DNA of 64,000 nucleotides from assembly GCA_949152475.1 (NCBI GenBank), contig OX424563.1:25827001-25891000 (forward strand), given 5' to 3'. The position numbers were made by a program, and so were the translations under genes. Below, one piece after another: positions 44,591 to 58,193 of the stretch. The first letter of the stretch is position 1. Every line of letters begins with the position of its first letter. Below the pieces are notes generated by a model. That model saw nothing but the letters and a program-made list of their open reading frames with translations. It ran no database searches and was not told where the DNA came from. The DNA comes from Terebella lapidaria. Lineage: Eukaryota; Annelida; Polychaeta; Terebellida; Terebellidae.

Positions 44591-45486
44591 TGTAACAAAA
44601 CCATGCAACTGCCGCGCTGAAACGTTCGTTAGGAACGGTCACGTGATCTACAAAGTCCACTTGCGAAGACACCGTTCGCGGAAGAACCGTTCGCGGAAGC
44701 ACGATTGCGGAAGCATCATCAGCGGAAGCATCGTTCGCGGAAGAACCGTTCGCGGAAGCACGATTGCGGAAGCATCGTCAGCGGAAGCATCAGTCGCGGA
44801 AGCACCGTTCGCGGAAGAGGAGCCTTCGCGGAAGAACCGTTCGCGGACGCAGTCTTCACCACGTGGAGAAGAGTGCGGAAGATACGTTCGCGGACGAAGA
44901 TGCGCGCGCAGCCACCCTGGCTATATAAGGGAGAGCGGACGGCCGCTCTGAGAGCACTGCAACAGCGACATCGACCGTGGGGAGATCGTCACCGCCACAG
45001 CCAAGGGACTCGACGAACTCCGTGCGGACGACTCCTTCTTCAGGGCCTTAGAGTCAACCGGGATTTAGACCGACTACCTGGAGAAACCATTCGACTAAGC
45101 GGGACGGGAAACTTCAACGGGAAGGGACAGAGAGACGCCGCCGGCTAAGAACTCTTTTTAGTTGTGCCCTCGTGCACTATTTATTTTTGAAATGTGATCA
45201 TACAGTGCTCCATGTCTGAACTTCATATTTGTACGTCACGTGGGTGACCAGCCATACAATTGTAAGTTGATTTGATGTATATAAATCTTCAATTTATTTA
45301 CATCTGAGTTGCTTCTTGCCTAAGTGAAGCCGGTGAGCTACGGAGTGATGATACACCAGCGTTGGGGGACACCAATTTAGTGACGGCTCTCGAATCACAA
45401 CGAGCGGGAGTTACATAAAGTCTATACGATCAGAGAAACCAGGTTTTTTGGGCCACACCGAAAACAAGTCATTACCAAACGTCACA
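44591..45486 (+). repeat. Element B 3' LTR
   Basis: 896 bp, the same length as the 5' LTR. I saw no difference in the stretches compared. It carries the same motif array and TATA box, and CTTA follows at 45487-45490. Confidence 0.95.
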
Positions 45487-45659
45487 CTTAGTTTCAAAAC
45501 AACTTTTTCCACCAAAATTGCCGTATTGACCTTCAAGTTACGTTCACCATTGAAACTGCGAAATCTCCTTTCACATTTGATACTACCAATATTCAAGCTC
45601 TATCTTGAAGTGTTCCAGGAGGTTCCTTCATGCAGCTCCCATTACGAAGGACGAATAGG

Positions 45660-46460
45660 TTGAAGGTAAAGTTCAAGGTCACAATAATATTCACCATATG
45701 TCATTTAATATGTCCACATTTGATTCCTAAGCCATAAAGTTACTAACAAACGAGATATTAGCGATTTTGTGCTCTGACCTTGAAAATAATATCAAAAGTC
45801 GAATTCAAGGTTATGATAATATTCAGCTGATATCGATTCCTATATGTACACAATTGATTCCTGGGTTGTGAAGTCGATAATAAGTGGAATATTGGGCATT
45901 TTATGCTCTGACTTTGAAAATAAGGTCAAGGTCAATTTCAAAGTCATGACATTATTCAGCATATATAATTTCCTATGTGCTCATATTAGATTCCTGAGTT
46001 GTAATTCGAAAATAAGCGAGATAACGATTTTGTTTTGTGACCGTGAAAATGAGGTCAAAGCTCGAAATAAAAATCGTGAAAATATTCGGCATATATCATT
46101 TCCTATATGTCCACTGTTGATACCTAAGCTGTAAAGACAATAATAAGCTAGATATTAGATATTTTGTGCTCTGGCCGTGAAAATGAGGTCAATGTCAAGT
46201 TCAAGGTCATCAAAATATAAAGTATACATCATTTCCAATATGTTCACATTAATTCCTAAGCTGTGAAATCGATAATGAGCGAGATATTAGCCATTTTGTG
46301 CTATGACCTTGAAAATGAGGTCAAAGGTCAAAATCGAGGTTATGACATTATTCAGCATCTATCATTTCCTATGTGTCCACAATTGATTCCTAAGCTGTCA
46401 CCTTGAAAACTAGGTCAAAGGTCAAATTCCAGGTCACGAGAATAATTGGAATCCCTAATG
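45660..46460. repeat. R1 internal tandem units without terminal arms
   Basis: About seven diverged units with 'aagctgtaaag' and 'gacataggaaatgata'-type phrases, in intron 1 of the EGF gene. They include AGGTCAAAGGTCA at 46318-46330. Confidence 0.8.
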
Positions 46461-46631
46461 TCAATATTAAATGAGACACGAGGAAAATTGTTTACTATTA
46501 AAGAGCATAGAAGAATTGAGTTGAAATCGAATCCACTACACATACTGTAGTGGGTGTGAATATGCTTTGGTATTATGACAGCCTAACTAGTTATCGAGTA
46601 CCTCTTCGTGTTGCTAACTCTGTAATCTTAC

Positions 46632-46692
46632 CCTCAGCCAAAGACAGCAGCGCCATAGCGAGCAGGAACAACAACACCACGTCGGTCTTCAT
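46632..46692 (-). CDS. Exon 1 of the EGF-domain gene: signal peptide
   Basis: ATG 46692 opens MKTDVVLLFLLAMALLSLAE, a clear secretory signal peptide with a short basic n-region and a long hydrophobic core. The donor GAGG|GTAAGA ends the exon in phase 1, matching the phase of every downstream EGF exon on this strand. An in-frame ATG at 46776 is rejected because it falls within about 20 bases of the TATA box. The next usable exon begins at 34089 or 29821, so intron 1 is at least 12 kb and contains element B. Product: a small secreted EGF-domain protein, name unknown. Confidence 0.75.
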
Positions 46693-46793
46693 GATGAATG
46701 AGCGATTCCCGTCAATTTGCGAAAATGTTGGTAGTTTTTTTCTGTCGAGTTCTCGTTTGTTCCGCCGAGTTGTCATACCGCTGAGGAACAGGT

Positions 46794-46803
46794 CCTTATA
46801 TAC
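46794..46803 (-). promoter_or_regulatory. TATA box of the EGF-domain gene
   Basis: GTATATAAGG on the minus strand, about 102 bases upstream of the chosen ATG, leaving a leader of about 70 bases. Confidence 0.6.
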
Positions 46804-49800
46804 AAAGTCTACTGAATATTTCCATTGATGTTTGTAAAGGTGAAAAAGGTTTGAATCCTGGCGCCTGGCAGAAATATGATCCCGTCTTTACGAATTTCTT
46901 AGAATGGGCTTTGTGTGAAATGACGAAGAGAAATGTTCACAGATTCACGAATCCCTTAGAATGAAGATTGAGATTAAGGACGAAGAGGTCAAAGATTAGG
47001 ACCAAGATTTTGTTTCGTCCCACCATTTTTAATAAGATTGATTCTTCGCTCAACGTTCCTTCCTGCTATTGGCGAGCAGTGCTGACCTATGAAATCACGT
47101 GACTACTTCTGCCACGCCCCCTTTTCACACCCCAGCGACAGAAGAGTCCCGGCTCTGCGGCTGGCTCGACGGAGAAGTAATGATTCATAATTCTGGGGGA
47201 CTCGACTTCAATACACATGGTGGTAAGTGACAGTTGCTCCAAGTTATGATACAATTTACATGGAGTTTCCCCTCGAAAAACGATGTGCCCTTTTTGACCG
47301 ACCATGGAATGAGAATATATATCATCTGTTTGTTTGAGACTCAAAATGTGCTGCGAGGCACATGTGCTAAAGTCTTTATTATGTATGAACATATATTTGT
47401 GCATATATTTTCGACACAGGGGATGGGGAGCTATGTTGACGATTTTCCCTCAAACTTCAGGCACCAAGTATCTTGAAGAAAATACATGAAGCTATTTTTT
47501 TGTAAATGTTCCTGATCTGTTTGAAATCTGGAAGAATTTACTCACCAACATTACCTTCCGAAAACAACGATATCCAAGGGCAATTCCAAAGGAAATACAC
47601 CAAACAAAATCGAAGAGAGTGAATTATGCGTACCATAAACTAACGAATATATTAATCAAGACAAACATAACTTTCCCACTTGCAACATATTTTTGAATAG
47701 TTTGTCCTCGCCTGGTCGTTTCCGTGGACACAAACCCACAAGAATCGATCGTCATGGGAACGAATTTGTTGAATAACAATTTTAAAGAAATGCGATGTCT
47801 AAGCCCCTCTAGTGACCACCGCCACCTGTCACTCGCAACACCCTGCAGGGCTGCGCAAAGCCACACTTCGCCGTGCCTCGCATTCATTTGGAAAGCGTGT
47901 GTTGACAATCTTGACATACAATCTTGATCAATATATCTAAATCAGCTGAGAATATCGTCAGGCAACCGATTTGTGCACATGCAAAATAATGTCTGGTGAT
48001 TGCAAAATTGCTTACAGTCATTCGGACTATGAGACCCCTTCTCCACATACGAAACTGCTTTCAATTATCTCATTTCATTGGTCACAAAATTGGTTTATAG
48101 TGTGGTAACGGGTTTCGTAAATTTAGTTTTAAAAAATACGTCACACAATCATTATCCACTGGAGAAAGTTATCGCTGTTGACCATCGCATGAATCACTCA
48201 GTCACGCACCCTCATCGGTGTATATATATTCTCGAAATTTTCCAATAATCAGAGGTCATGAGACATGAATAATTTTCAAAACCTTTATGAACTATCGAAA
48301 ATTAGACTTTGGGGAACGGCTTCGGTATTTTTGTTTACACCCAATATCTTTGAAAAACAAACGCTGTCGCTGGCAGGACCGGGCACGCCCATCTCTCCAT
48401 ACGCCGTTTTTATCGTACTCGAATACAGGCATGGAGTCGACAGTGATAAGATGGGACTATAGTTGGTCAGCGGGTTGCGCTGGTCTTCTGTAATCGGGCA
48501 AGATGACATCCCCGGAGGGTCACGTGACAGGGGAAGCTTTGGGGTTGGTACCCATCTCCGTTACGCGGAACACACTACGCTCTCACGTTTTCATGCCACA
48601 ACTGTCGCGTTGTGATTTAAATAAGCATTGAAAAGATGCATTCACGTGAAATACGCATGTGTCAAGCTATATACATGTAGATAATAGATTATACAATTTT
48701 CAAGTATTACAAATGCCTGTATATTTTGTTGAAATATTGCATAAGATTGTTGAATAACTTACATGTATTTAATTTCATATCAGACATGTTTGCCAGTAAG
48801 CGGGTTTAACTATCAGCCATTCGCGTGCAATGCAAACCATAGTCAAATTCGCCATACAGACGGTTTTTCACCCAAATGAAAATGTTTGAATAGCTCCGCA
48901 TCTGCTAAGCTGGTGAGCTCGTGTTCGTAATGACATATATGTTCCTGTGTATGAACAGGAGCACCACATTGCATATCGATTGGAGGAATTCTACATCTGA
49001 ATACCTACTTATTTCCTGGCCTGCACACGTATTTTACCAACCAATCATTCTATATGTACAGAACAACCCCCTCCCACCCCCCAAAAAAAATGTGGACAGG
49101 ACCAGTAAAAAAAAAACACTCTCAAATTCCCGCTGCCCAAACAAATGTTTTTCTCTCTCTCTCTACACTGCACATTACTGGTTGGATATAAATACGGTCT
49201 ACTTACTGTGTGATAATTTGACAACATTTCACGATATATCTCGGCGGTTCCGCATCGGGGAATAACTACAAGTAGTATATATTGTGCACAATGCCATAAC
49301 ATTATATCGCATCGTGAGACGTGTTAGTACATCGGCTCCGTTCACTCCGTGACTCCCCTACCCCATATACTCATTCACGGGTATAATTATGTCCATTGGA
49401 GTCAACTACTTATCTCAAGACACTATTAGATAGGCAGTTTCATTCTCTCGAACGGTATAAAACATACAGTGATCAATGTCACGCAACTGACTAAGTATAG
49501 CAGTGAGCATTCTTAATCCGAGCAACGAACAATACATTTAAGGGACCATGTTCAATTTTTTTCGTGTAAAGGGGGTCAGTTCTGTCCTTGTATTCCATAT
49601 TCTTTGCTACTCAATTGACTCGTTTATTCTACTCCGTAGGCTTGAATCGACGAAATCATTCTAGTTGGTAAAGAATCTGGAAGGGGGCAGGAGTCGGTGA
49701 GAGAATGAAGTATGTATCATTTTTCCACCCCGCCCCTTCAATATCACAGGAAAAAAGTGCCGGTGGAAATATGAACAAAAAAAAGATTATTGATTTCCAT

Positions 49801-52366
49801 GTGCTGCAAGCTTGTAATAATTGCCGATAGTCATTAGTGCCATTGCGAATATATTTTGGAAATGGTTTTTCGAAAACAAAATATAGTTGATCATCTTGAG
49901 AATTTTGGAGGAGGGGGATCACGATCCGGGAAAATTATGTTCTTAAAAGTGTACGATAATCTATGACATAGAAGCGTTCAGACTACATATACATCTCTTG
50001 TCTTCACAAAAAAACAAGCTAGATAAGGTAAATATCGAGTAACTGACAGCAAACATCTCATCCACGCAGATGAAATTCTTGTAAGATGAATATAAATTCT
50101 AAGATAAGTACTGCGAATAATTAGACTTTTTGGTAAGAAATGGAATCTTTCCTACAATTGAGATTATCTCATAAATTCGTAGGCCTGTATAACACAGGTG
50201 GCATGTTTTCCTGGTGATTTCTGGTCTTTAAAATGATGATATCCTGATACACGAGATATCAGAGACAAATTTTGGGAAATTGTCTTCGGAAAATACCCTC
50301 AGAAGCTGATGAGATTAATGTCATATTATATTTGAAAAATGTTTCATGAGAAGCACAAACTGACCAGAATTCCGAGGGATTACGGCGCCGCCGGACCCCA
50401 GACCGCATGCTACACTCGCCCACACCCCGCTACAAAACACATAAATCTACGCTATCAGATTTTAACAAAGCCACAGATGTCTTTCAAAATTACACGTTTC
50501 AACTTTTGAGTTTGGTTCAATCAATAAGCATAATTTATCAGAAATACATAACGAGATCTCATTATGTATTTCTGGAACTATACAATCTCAGTTTTCACAA
50601 TCAAGGAACAAAACAAATGCTAGAAACCAAACAATTAATCTGACCATTCATTGCTTTGAGATGGTGCACAGCGGTGAAGGGATGTGACACATATTTTACT
50701 CCCTTATGGTTATCTTAAGGGAGAAATTTATTATATTATTTGTCTCTTTGAAGTGCTGAACAGCTGTATGTCAGAATAACACGGTTCAAATTTTAGGACT
50801 CGTTTACTCAATATGATTTCTCAGCTTTCTCTTTTAACAAATAACACAAATTCTAGTCATTTATTCAAACAATGCCACATATTTTAATCTGGTCGTTCAC
50901 CCCTTTGAACTGGTACACAGGTGTGATGGGACGTGACACATAATTCACCCCCCAAATATGAGTAAAATTTCCAGAGGCTGTGCTGATTTTCAGACATAAC
51001 GATTATTATATGGTTTCATGATTATCATGATTTTTGTCAAGGCTCATAACGATTTATTATTTTATTAGCCATATTGAACAATGACCGATCAGTGTTAACT
51101 ATGCACATTTGCTCGAAATATTGACCAATTGGACATTTTCAATTGAGTCCCATGTCATTCCTGCATCCGTTGATAGATGTATATGCTATGAACATTTACC
51201 ACCAGCAAAAGATTCTTAAACTGAGAGTTTTTGAGGATAAAACAAAGTTCGACTGACAACGCATCAAAATAACATTGACTTGAGTTGATGTTTCAAATGC
51301 GCCTGGACAATACCTACCACTGATATCTACATATTTGCTGATGTATTCAAAATACATGCTGAGTCTAAATTCAAGCATGGACTTGTCTTAAATCAAACCT
51401 GAATTCAAGTCTCTAAGTCTCCGAGTCTCAAATACAAGGTCATTATATTGTGTATCATGACAAGAATTCATATTGTGTATCATGACAAGAATTCAAGTCA
51501 AAGTGAATACCTTGGTATTACACACAGGAATGATTAATCGGCTAGTTGCGCCTTCAAGCTAACTTGGGCTAACGCCTTATTCAAGCTAACGCCTTCAAGC
51601 TAACTCCAATAGGGACAGCAAGTTTACCGGGGCTGGGTACTACGGTCGGACACGTCAATAGCGACGGTAAATTTACTGACGTACTACGGTCGCACGACGA
51701 CACCACCGACAGTTACAGTAGATTTGCTGATGTTTATGTTGTCATTAACATACGTTGGTAAATTTTCCATCACTTTTGTCGTCATTTGTGCGGCCGACAA
51801 TAGGACGTCGGCGAATTTATCATCATTATTGGCATTGATGTCTAAACTGACCATATAACTGTCCCAGTCAAATGAATAAATTTACCACTTCGAGAAGATT
51901 TCGTAAGGACTCCATGGACTTTCATATTCACGACACACCAAGAAATGGCTGTGGTATTTCTTGAATTCCATCAGTTTTAATTATTCATTGGTTGATTTCA
52001 CAGCACTTGTAAATGATTTAAACAACACACAAGTTGTAGACAGTGGATATTCCTTACCCGAACAAATAAATGACGTGCGTGCAATTTATTTCATTAATGC
52101 ACATTTCAATAACTCGAAACGAGCACAGCATCATTGTGCGAATGTTGGGACAGGATTGATCGATCTACATTATCGATTATGCTCGTTAATGAATGAAGAC
52201 TAATCCGATTTCAATGACCGTATTTATTCTTTGAATCACTGAACATATGTTTGTAAAAACAACACACGCAGCACACAATGGCGACTTGAACCATTGTTAA
52301 CTAATTCACCTCATGTCGTGTGGGATTTTGATTGGCTCTACTGTTTCTCCTCCGTTTCTCTCGACA
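46804..52366. other. Mostly unique AT-rich sequence, no gene recognised
   Basis: Open frames are short and lack domains, signals or credible splice sites. There is a CT-run at 49151-49164 and a 26-bp direct duplication at 51450-51500. Distal regulatory sequence of the EGF gene could lie here, but none can be shown. Confidence 0.45.
50480..50960. repeat. Diverged tandem duplication, about 250 bp
   Basis: The blocks starting near 50635 (ttaatctgaccattc...gggatgtgacacat) and 50885 (ttaatctggtcgttc...gggacgtgacacat) are similar, as are the stretches preceding each. Confidence 0.55.
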
Positions 52367-52440
52367 GCTGAAGGCGGTGGGTTCGATTCCTACTCTGAAT
52401 ATGGAAAAAAATTCAGATAGCTCAGTGGCAGAGCATCAGC
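52367..52440 (+). tRNA. tRNA-like sequence with 3' half preceding 5' half
   Basis: First the 3' half: GCTGA (anticodon stem), AGGCG, GTGGG-TTCGATT-CCTAC (T arm), TCTGAAT (acceptor) and A at 52401. After nine bases (TGGAAAAAA) the 5' half follows: ATTCAGA (acceptor), TA, GCTC-AGTGGCA-GAGC (D arm), A and TCAGC (52436-52440). Acceptor (7/7), anticodon stem (5/5) and D stem (4/4) pair perfectly across the permuted order, and the T stem pairs with one G-T. A- and B-box-like sequences are present but in reversed order. The anticodon cannot be read because the loop lies at the outer ends. Alternatives are a deletion across two head-to-tail tRNA copies or a tRNA-derived SINE remnant. Confidence 0.5.
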
Positions 52441-55400
52441 CGTACACAATATTATGTTTGTTTCTCCAACACCTATAACATAATTTTACACATAACCACT
52501 GATTCATTATTACTTTCCTTCTTATACTATCTGCCTCTTTCCTTTTCCTCTTGTTATGTACACCAACCCGAATATCTCTTATTTACAGTGCGTCGTGTAT
52601 TGTCCGTAGTATTCCCAAATAACTTGATTAAGTCAGTGTCTCCTCGTACCACACTTTTATCATATGTGAGTGGATTGGTGCATTACCAGTACTGCAGCAA
52701 TACTCTCTAAGGCCTGAACCTGAATGTCCGAATTATGCGGTTGGCATCGAACTCGCCCACACTTGAGCCATTTTTATATTAAGTGAATATAGGCAATTTT
52801 AGGTATACATCATATTGAAATATTCAAGGAAAACAATTTTAAGATAATGATTTCGAATTCTAATACACGTGCAAGTTATTATAAGCAGATAGTGATTATA
52901 TTTTCAAGTAAATTCCAAGGCGTTGACACATTAGTTACATTTCAACATCACACATAATGAACCACGGTTCACATGTAAGAAATCATGAAAGGAAACCTGA
53001 GAAGCATTAAAGCGTGTAAAGTACATTCCCTAAAACATTAAAGAATTTGAACAAGCGAAATAAATCAGTATAATTTACACTGATGCGATTTGGAAAAATA
53101 TATTATGTTTTCTGAAAAATATTACATGTACATTGTATATATTTTTCATAATATCAATGCTTCCTGTAGACTTGGTAGTGATGGCTAGATAATCTCAATT
53201 ATATACATATATTACATAAATGATGACTGGTTTGGAGGGGGACATGGCGGAATGTTCCCCCGAGGAGACGATGTTGCCTGAGGCGAAGCCGAGTTATAAG
53301 CCATTGTTAAAGTCGGCAATTTTCGGAAGTCTTCGACCGCAGCGGTGAACATTTTTGACAATGTTTCATGGCAGGACAATGTTCCCTGCTGCTAAGGACT
53401 TCTGCTACGTTTGACAGGGAACATGTGTTTTGTTTCACGGCTAATTAACCAATCAACAGCGGGGATTGTAACATGAGGTATAATAATACATGCTCTTTGA
53501 AGATTTTAATAGAATACCCTGCCAACGAACATGGAATATTTCTGTACATTTGAAGGCGAAATATTTTGAAAGAATATATAGACTGATCGAACACACTTGA
53601 ATTTAACTAAATTCAAGATCTTGATCACTAGTGCTTGATATAGAACCAAATGATATTGCAAAGTACAATATAAGGTTTTGATTTAAGTGGGCATATTGAT
53701 AAATATTATTCATTGTGTAACTCAGCACATATCGATCACGCATTACATTGGACCACTGATGTTGAATGTAACGGAATGTGGAATTATAATCGATATGAAT
53801 AGATTAATTTGTGAAACGGCATGTAGAGTATTCATCAAATGTTCTTCCTTGCACTGCGTTCATCAACACTCACTAAAATACTTTCATGTCAAATCATATA
53901 TACATGGATCTGTTGAGTGAAACGCTCAACACAGCGCAAGCTGATAAATCTGAAAATTGGTTCCCAGTGTTGAACTGATGTATGTTAAACCAACCAGTAT
54001 TATGTCTGGGTTAATCAGTATGCATCTCAATTAACGAACTCAGCGAACACCAGAAAGACCTGTCATTGTCTCCCCGGAGAGGAGACTTCTTAAACGCTCT
54101 CTGAGATTCCCATGGGGAAAATACTCTTCGACTGGGGAAAAAACCTGGTTTCGAAGAGAAAATACTTTGAACGTGTGTTCTACAGAGCTCGACGTAAATA
54201 ATTCAGTTAATTAATATAATCTAACGAATATTTTCGCCGAATGGTGCAATTTTTGCGTCACTATCACCAATTTACGTGAACATTAGCGTCTCGGCTGGAT
54301 TTGAGAATAAATAACTACGGTGTGCATTCAGTCAACCGGGTATCACTTTTGTCTCTACTGTCGAATAATCGCTCACTTCTCACGCTTATTCTTTATGTCA
54401 CTGCCAAATATTCCTTGTTTTGGAGCAGTAAAACTAGCACATTTGTTACGTTCCATTCTCTGACTGCATCTTCACTTCAAACAATCATACGCATTTATTT
54501 TTCGCTCGCAAAGTGCGGAAGATTGATTACCGTGGTATTTATCGTTGGCAATGTGTAAAAGTAGGAATGGGTTCCGAGTTCAACACCACCGCCTTCAACA
54601 TTGATATTTCAGTGCTTATAAATATTCCGACGGTACACAATTTTTTTGGACACTTCTCATATGACATACATATTGTCGCATATTTGTACACTACATGTAT
54701 TGACCAAAAACATCTTTACGAATATATTGAATTTTGGGCCAAATAGAAAACGGTGCTGAATTTTATGAACACCTTGCTAGTTTTTTGATGGGCGTACTCG
54801 ATCAAGGACTCGATTTTTTATGGGCGCACTCGATCAGTGTTCATACGAACTATACGGTACCAATTGCTTTCACATCGGTATATTCGTCCGGCATGGACAT
54901 CGTGGGAGGGGATAATTTACCCTGACGAGATGGAAGATTTCCAGTGGTTGTGGCTCTGCTGATGTATTAGTATATGTGCTATCACTCTCCCTTGGAGCAT
55001 TCTACATGAGATGGGTCTGCATGATATGTATACTTTATTGTCCTTCACTGCTGTTCCCAAACTCAATAAAGCACCATAACATATCTCCACACTGACCTGT
55101 CAAGATGATATAAGCCTTTTAACAATATAATAATCCCTAAACTGGCGCAACATACATCGTGTAATTCTGAGTATTTGCGATATTCTTGAAATCGTTGACT
55201 AGTGAAGCATTTCCCTTTGAGTTCATGACAAACCAACATCTGGTGTTGAATATATCGATCTGTTACCACCAAGCCAAGTATTCACGGTGTCTGTTTTCTG
55301 CGACTCGACAGAAGGTGCACAAAATTCATACTTTCTATAAGTTATACCTCGACCGAGCATAGACAATTACTAACCCTCAGATCAATTTAATGACTTGTTT

Positions 55401-55945
55401 TTTGCTGTGTGATATGACCAGAGGACCACGGGTCTATGCCCAGAGTTCCATATCCTTCTCAAGCTCACGCTTTATGGCAGCTTCATCACTGCGCCCAAGT
55501 TTTCAAGTTTTATTGGGTAATCTGCTTAGTCCACAGTTAGGCAGGAAGCACCAGAGAAATGAGATATTCTGCATGCACAATTCAATTACATATACATGTA
55601 GGTGATTGGAGAGATACAAGTGTTAGCAATGTTGGACGAAGTCATCTTTTACGGCTTAGTCAAATTTACACACATGGCACCGTGCAAAATCCGCGCCGCG
55701 CGCTGCATCAGCGTGGTGTGCAAATTTATTAGACCAAGTCGAATAGACTATTGAAAGTGTGTAAACAAGAAACAGCCGCTCCATACAACAGTTTCCAACA
55801 ACAGGGTCTTTGTTTAGGAAAACATGTATTTATGAATGCTATCATATTGACGCGAGGAGGGTAGTACTGTGCCCTATACTTTTCTATCATCACTGATAAA
55901 CGGGGCTTGATCGGATGCAATAACGACTGCTATTGCATTCCGCCA
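52441..55945. other. AT-rich sequence, no gene recognised
   Basis: Open frames of up to 85 codons occur, with no domains or splice support. 53230-53420 is a more GC-rich patch resembling a dispersed repeat, but I found no second copy in the window. Confidence 0.45.
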
Positions 55946-56699
55946 CGATCACTGTCCGGAATCCGTTTCGGCAGAGGATATTGGGAAACGATATTTTTCG
56001 GTTGGGAAACGATATGTTCGATTGGGAAACGCCAAGCTGCAAGGGGGTATGTGTTGTTTTTCCTCAATAAAGTATGAAAAATAGGTGTAATTGTTAATCA
56101 AAAGAAAGACAAACATGTGCTAATGTTGTATGAAGTCTTCAGTGTCGACCAAACCTGCTATACTTGATGTAATATCGTTTTTGGAACGTGAAATGCGATG
56201 AAAATCACACCGTTTTGAACAAATGACCACTGATGAATAAATATGTGTCTGATGCACACAAAAAGTAACACGAGTCAAGTGAAAGGCGTATTACATGATC
56301 ATCACCAAAAAGAAACATTTTACATCGTCTCATTGGTAAATATTCGCTGATATTCTGAACCACTGATGTTTCGGTGGGTAAACGATACGTATAGAGAAGT
56401 GCCGGTTGGTAATCCATGCTGTTTCGATTGGGAAACGGAAAATTTTGTACATATGAAATACGAGATCAACTGTTATACACGAGCATTACTGTGTGGTCTT
56501 TAGTGACAGGTTACCTCGAGTGACTTATTAATATATGACTGTATGCATAACATTTTGGGTTTGAAATAAGGTGAAGCATGTGCCCGGGCTCGACATAATA
56601 GAATAAATTTGGAGAGTTTTGTTTCAAACGTGCTGATTTGGGTCTTTACATTGTGTATAAAGATGGAGTTCCTTGACGATCGATAGGCCCAATATGTAG

Positions 56700-58046
56700 A
56701 CTCAAAAGGCCCAAAATTCAGTTTTTCTGATCAGTTTTTAGCTCAAAACCTGTCTGATCAGTTTTGACATTTTTGTTCAAAAAGATTCCTCTTATGTACC
56801 TTTCTGAAGTGTATAAGTTTTGTTGCCCTTGAAAATCCGGTCTGCATGTGGTGGCCATTTTGAACTTTCGACAGGTTAGTGAAAAAAACTTTTTCGTCCC
56901 AAATGAAGCCACTGTTCGTTTTGAGTGATATCCAACCAAAACAAATTTTCCCCTTTGAAAACTTTTTTGGATTTCACGCAAGTTTTCCTTCATAATGGGA
57001 GCTGTATGGAGTAAACTCCTAAAACACTTCAAGATAGAGCTTAAATGTTGGCACATTCAAAGTATAAATCATATATTGTGGTTTCGGTTGTGATCTTCAA
57101 TTTGACCTTCAATGTATTTGAGAGGCCCTTTTTTGTCAGAAAAACGGTCAATTTTGGACTTTGGCGGCCATTTTCTCAAAAGCTGTTCAGACGGTTTTCA
57201 AATTATCGTTTGAAAAGATCACCCTTATGTACCTTTGCGACATGTCGAAGTTTCTTTGCCCTTGAATCGCTTAAAGTGGGCCATTTTGGCCCAAACTTGG
57301 CCCAAATGGGACTTTCCCATGTTAAATTCTTTTATGCTTTGCAATGGGACATATTATTGCTAATATCTCACTCAATATTGAGATTAGATATTAGGAATCA
57401 ATTGTGGACATAAAGGAAATGATATGTGCTGAATATTCTCATAACCTTGAATTTCACATTCAACCTAATTTTCAAGGTCACAGGACAAAATGGCTAATAT
57501 CTCGCTCCTTATCGACTTTATGGCTTGGGAATCAATTGTGGACATATAGGAAATGATATACGTCGACTTTCCCGATGACCTTGAATTTGGCCTTGATCTC
57601 ATTTTCAAAGTCAGAGCACAAAATGGCCAATATATCGCTTATTATCGATTTTACAGCTGAGGAATCAATTGTGGACATATAGGGAATGATTTATGCTGAA
57701 AGTTTTCGTGACTTTTGATCTTATTTTCAAGGTCAGACAACAAAGTGGCTAATATCTCGCTTATTATCAACTTTACAGCTTATGAATCAGTTGTGGATAT
57801 ATAGGAAATGATATATGCCGAATATTCTCATAAGCTCAAAGTTGACGTTTGGCCTTATTTTCAAGGTCAGAGCACGAAATGGCTAATATCTCGCTCATTA
57901 TCGACTTTCCAACTTAGGAATCAATTGTAAACATATAAAAAACAATTTTTCCTTTGGGCAGACATTGTTGAAAAATTACCATTGCAGACTTTGAGACCTT
58001 ATCACTGTACATTTCTCCGATAACATTTCTTAGCCTTTGGGCTAAT
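56700..58046. mobile_element. R1 family copy nested in element E
   Basis: Its right tip is CGATAACATTTCTTAGCCTTTGGGCTAAT (read in parts) near 58020-58046. The core (57350-57910) has the usual units in reverse orientation. It interrupts the element E coding exon that ends at 58047. Confidence 0.78.
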
Positions 58047-58193
58047 TTTCCCTGTTTCCTCGTCCACAGCGGGTCTTAGTATTGAAAAGGTTTTTTCTTG
58101 GTGTTTGTCAAATGAGTGCTTCACAATGTGGTTAGAGTCTTCAAACTTGCAATGACAGTTATAACATCTGGCGTTGAAGCCGCGAGACGCCAT
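58047..58193 (-). pseudogene. Zinc-finger-like N-terminal coding fragment of element E
   Basis: ATG 58193 opens MASRGFNARCYNCHCKFEDS, then NHIVKHSFDKHQEKTFSILR. The C-x2-C-x(9-13)-H-x4-H pattern looks like one C2H2-type finger, followed by a short basic segment. After 49 codons the frame runs into the R1 tip, which adds ISPKAKKCYR and a stop at 58002. It sits just inside the right TIR and reads inward, as expected for the first exon of a transposon protein. The family is not recognised. Confidence 0.5.

Larger units (their letters stand above)
34528..45486 (+). mobile_element. Element B: intact Ty3/gypsy retrotransposon with a third ORF
   Basis: It is 10,959 bp with two 896-bp LTRs (TGTAAC...GTCACA), a CTTA duplication, a tRNA-His-like primer site, intact gag (852 codons), intact pol (1,690 codons) and a 362-codon C2H2 ORF. 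A polypurine tract comes before the 3' LTR. LTR-LTR spacing is constant at 10,063 bp with no indel, and the translated stretches I compared are identical, so insertion was recent. It lies antisense within intron 1 of the EGF gene. The extra ORF and its own promoter are unusual for this superfamily. Confidence 0.96.

Noticed and set aside
46693..46776. Upstream in-frame ATG extending the signal-peptide exon
   Set aside because: It lies about 20 bases from the TATA box, probably before the transcription start, and would bury the signal peptide.
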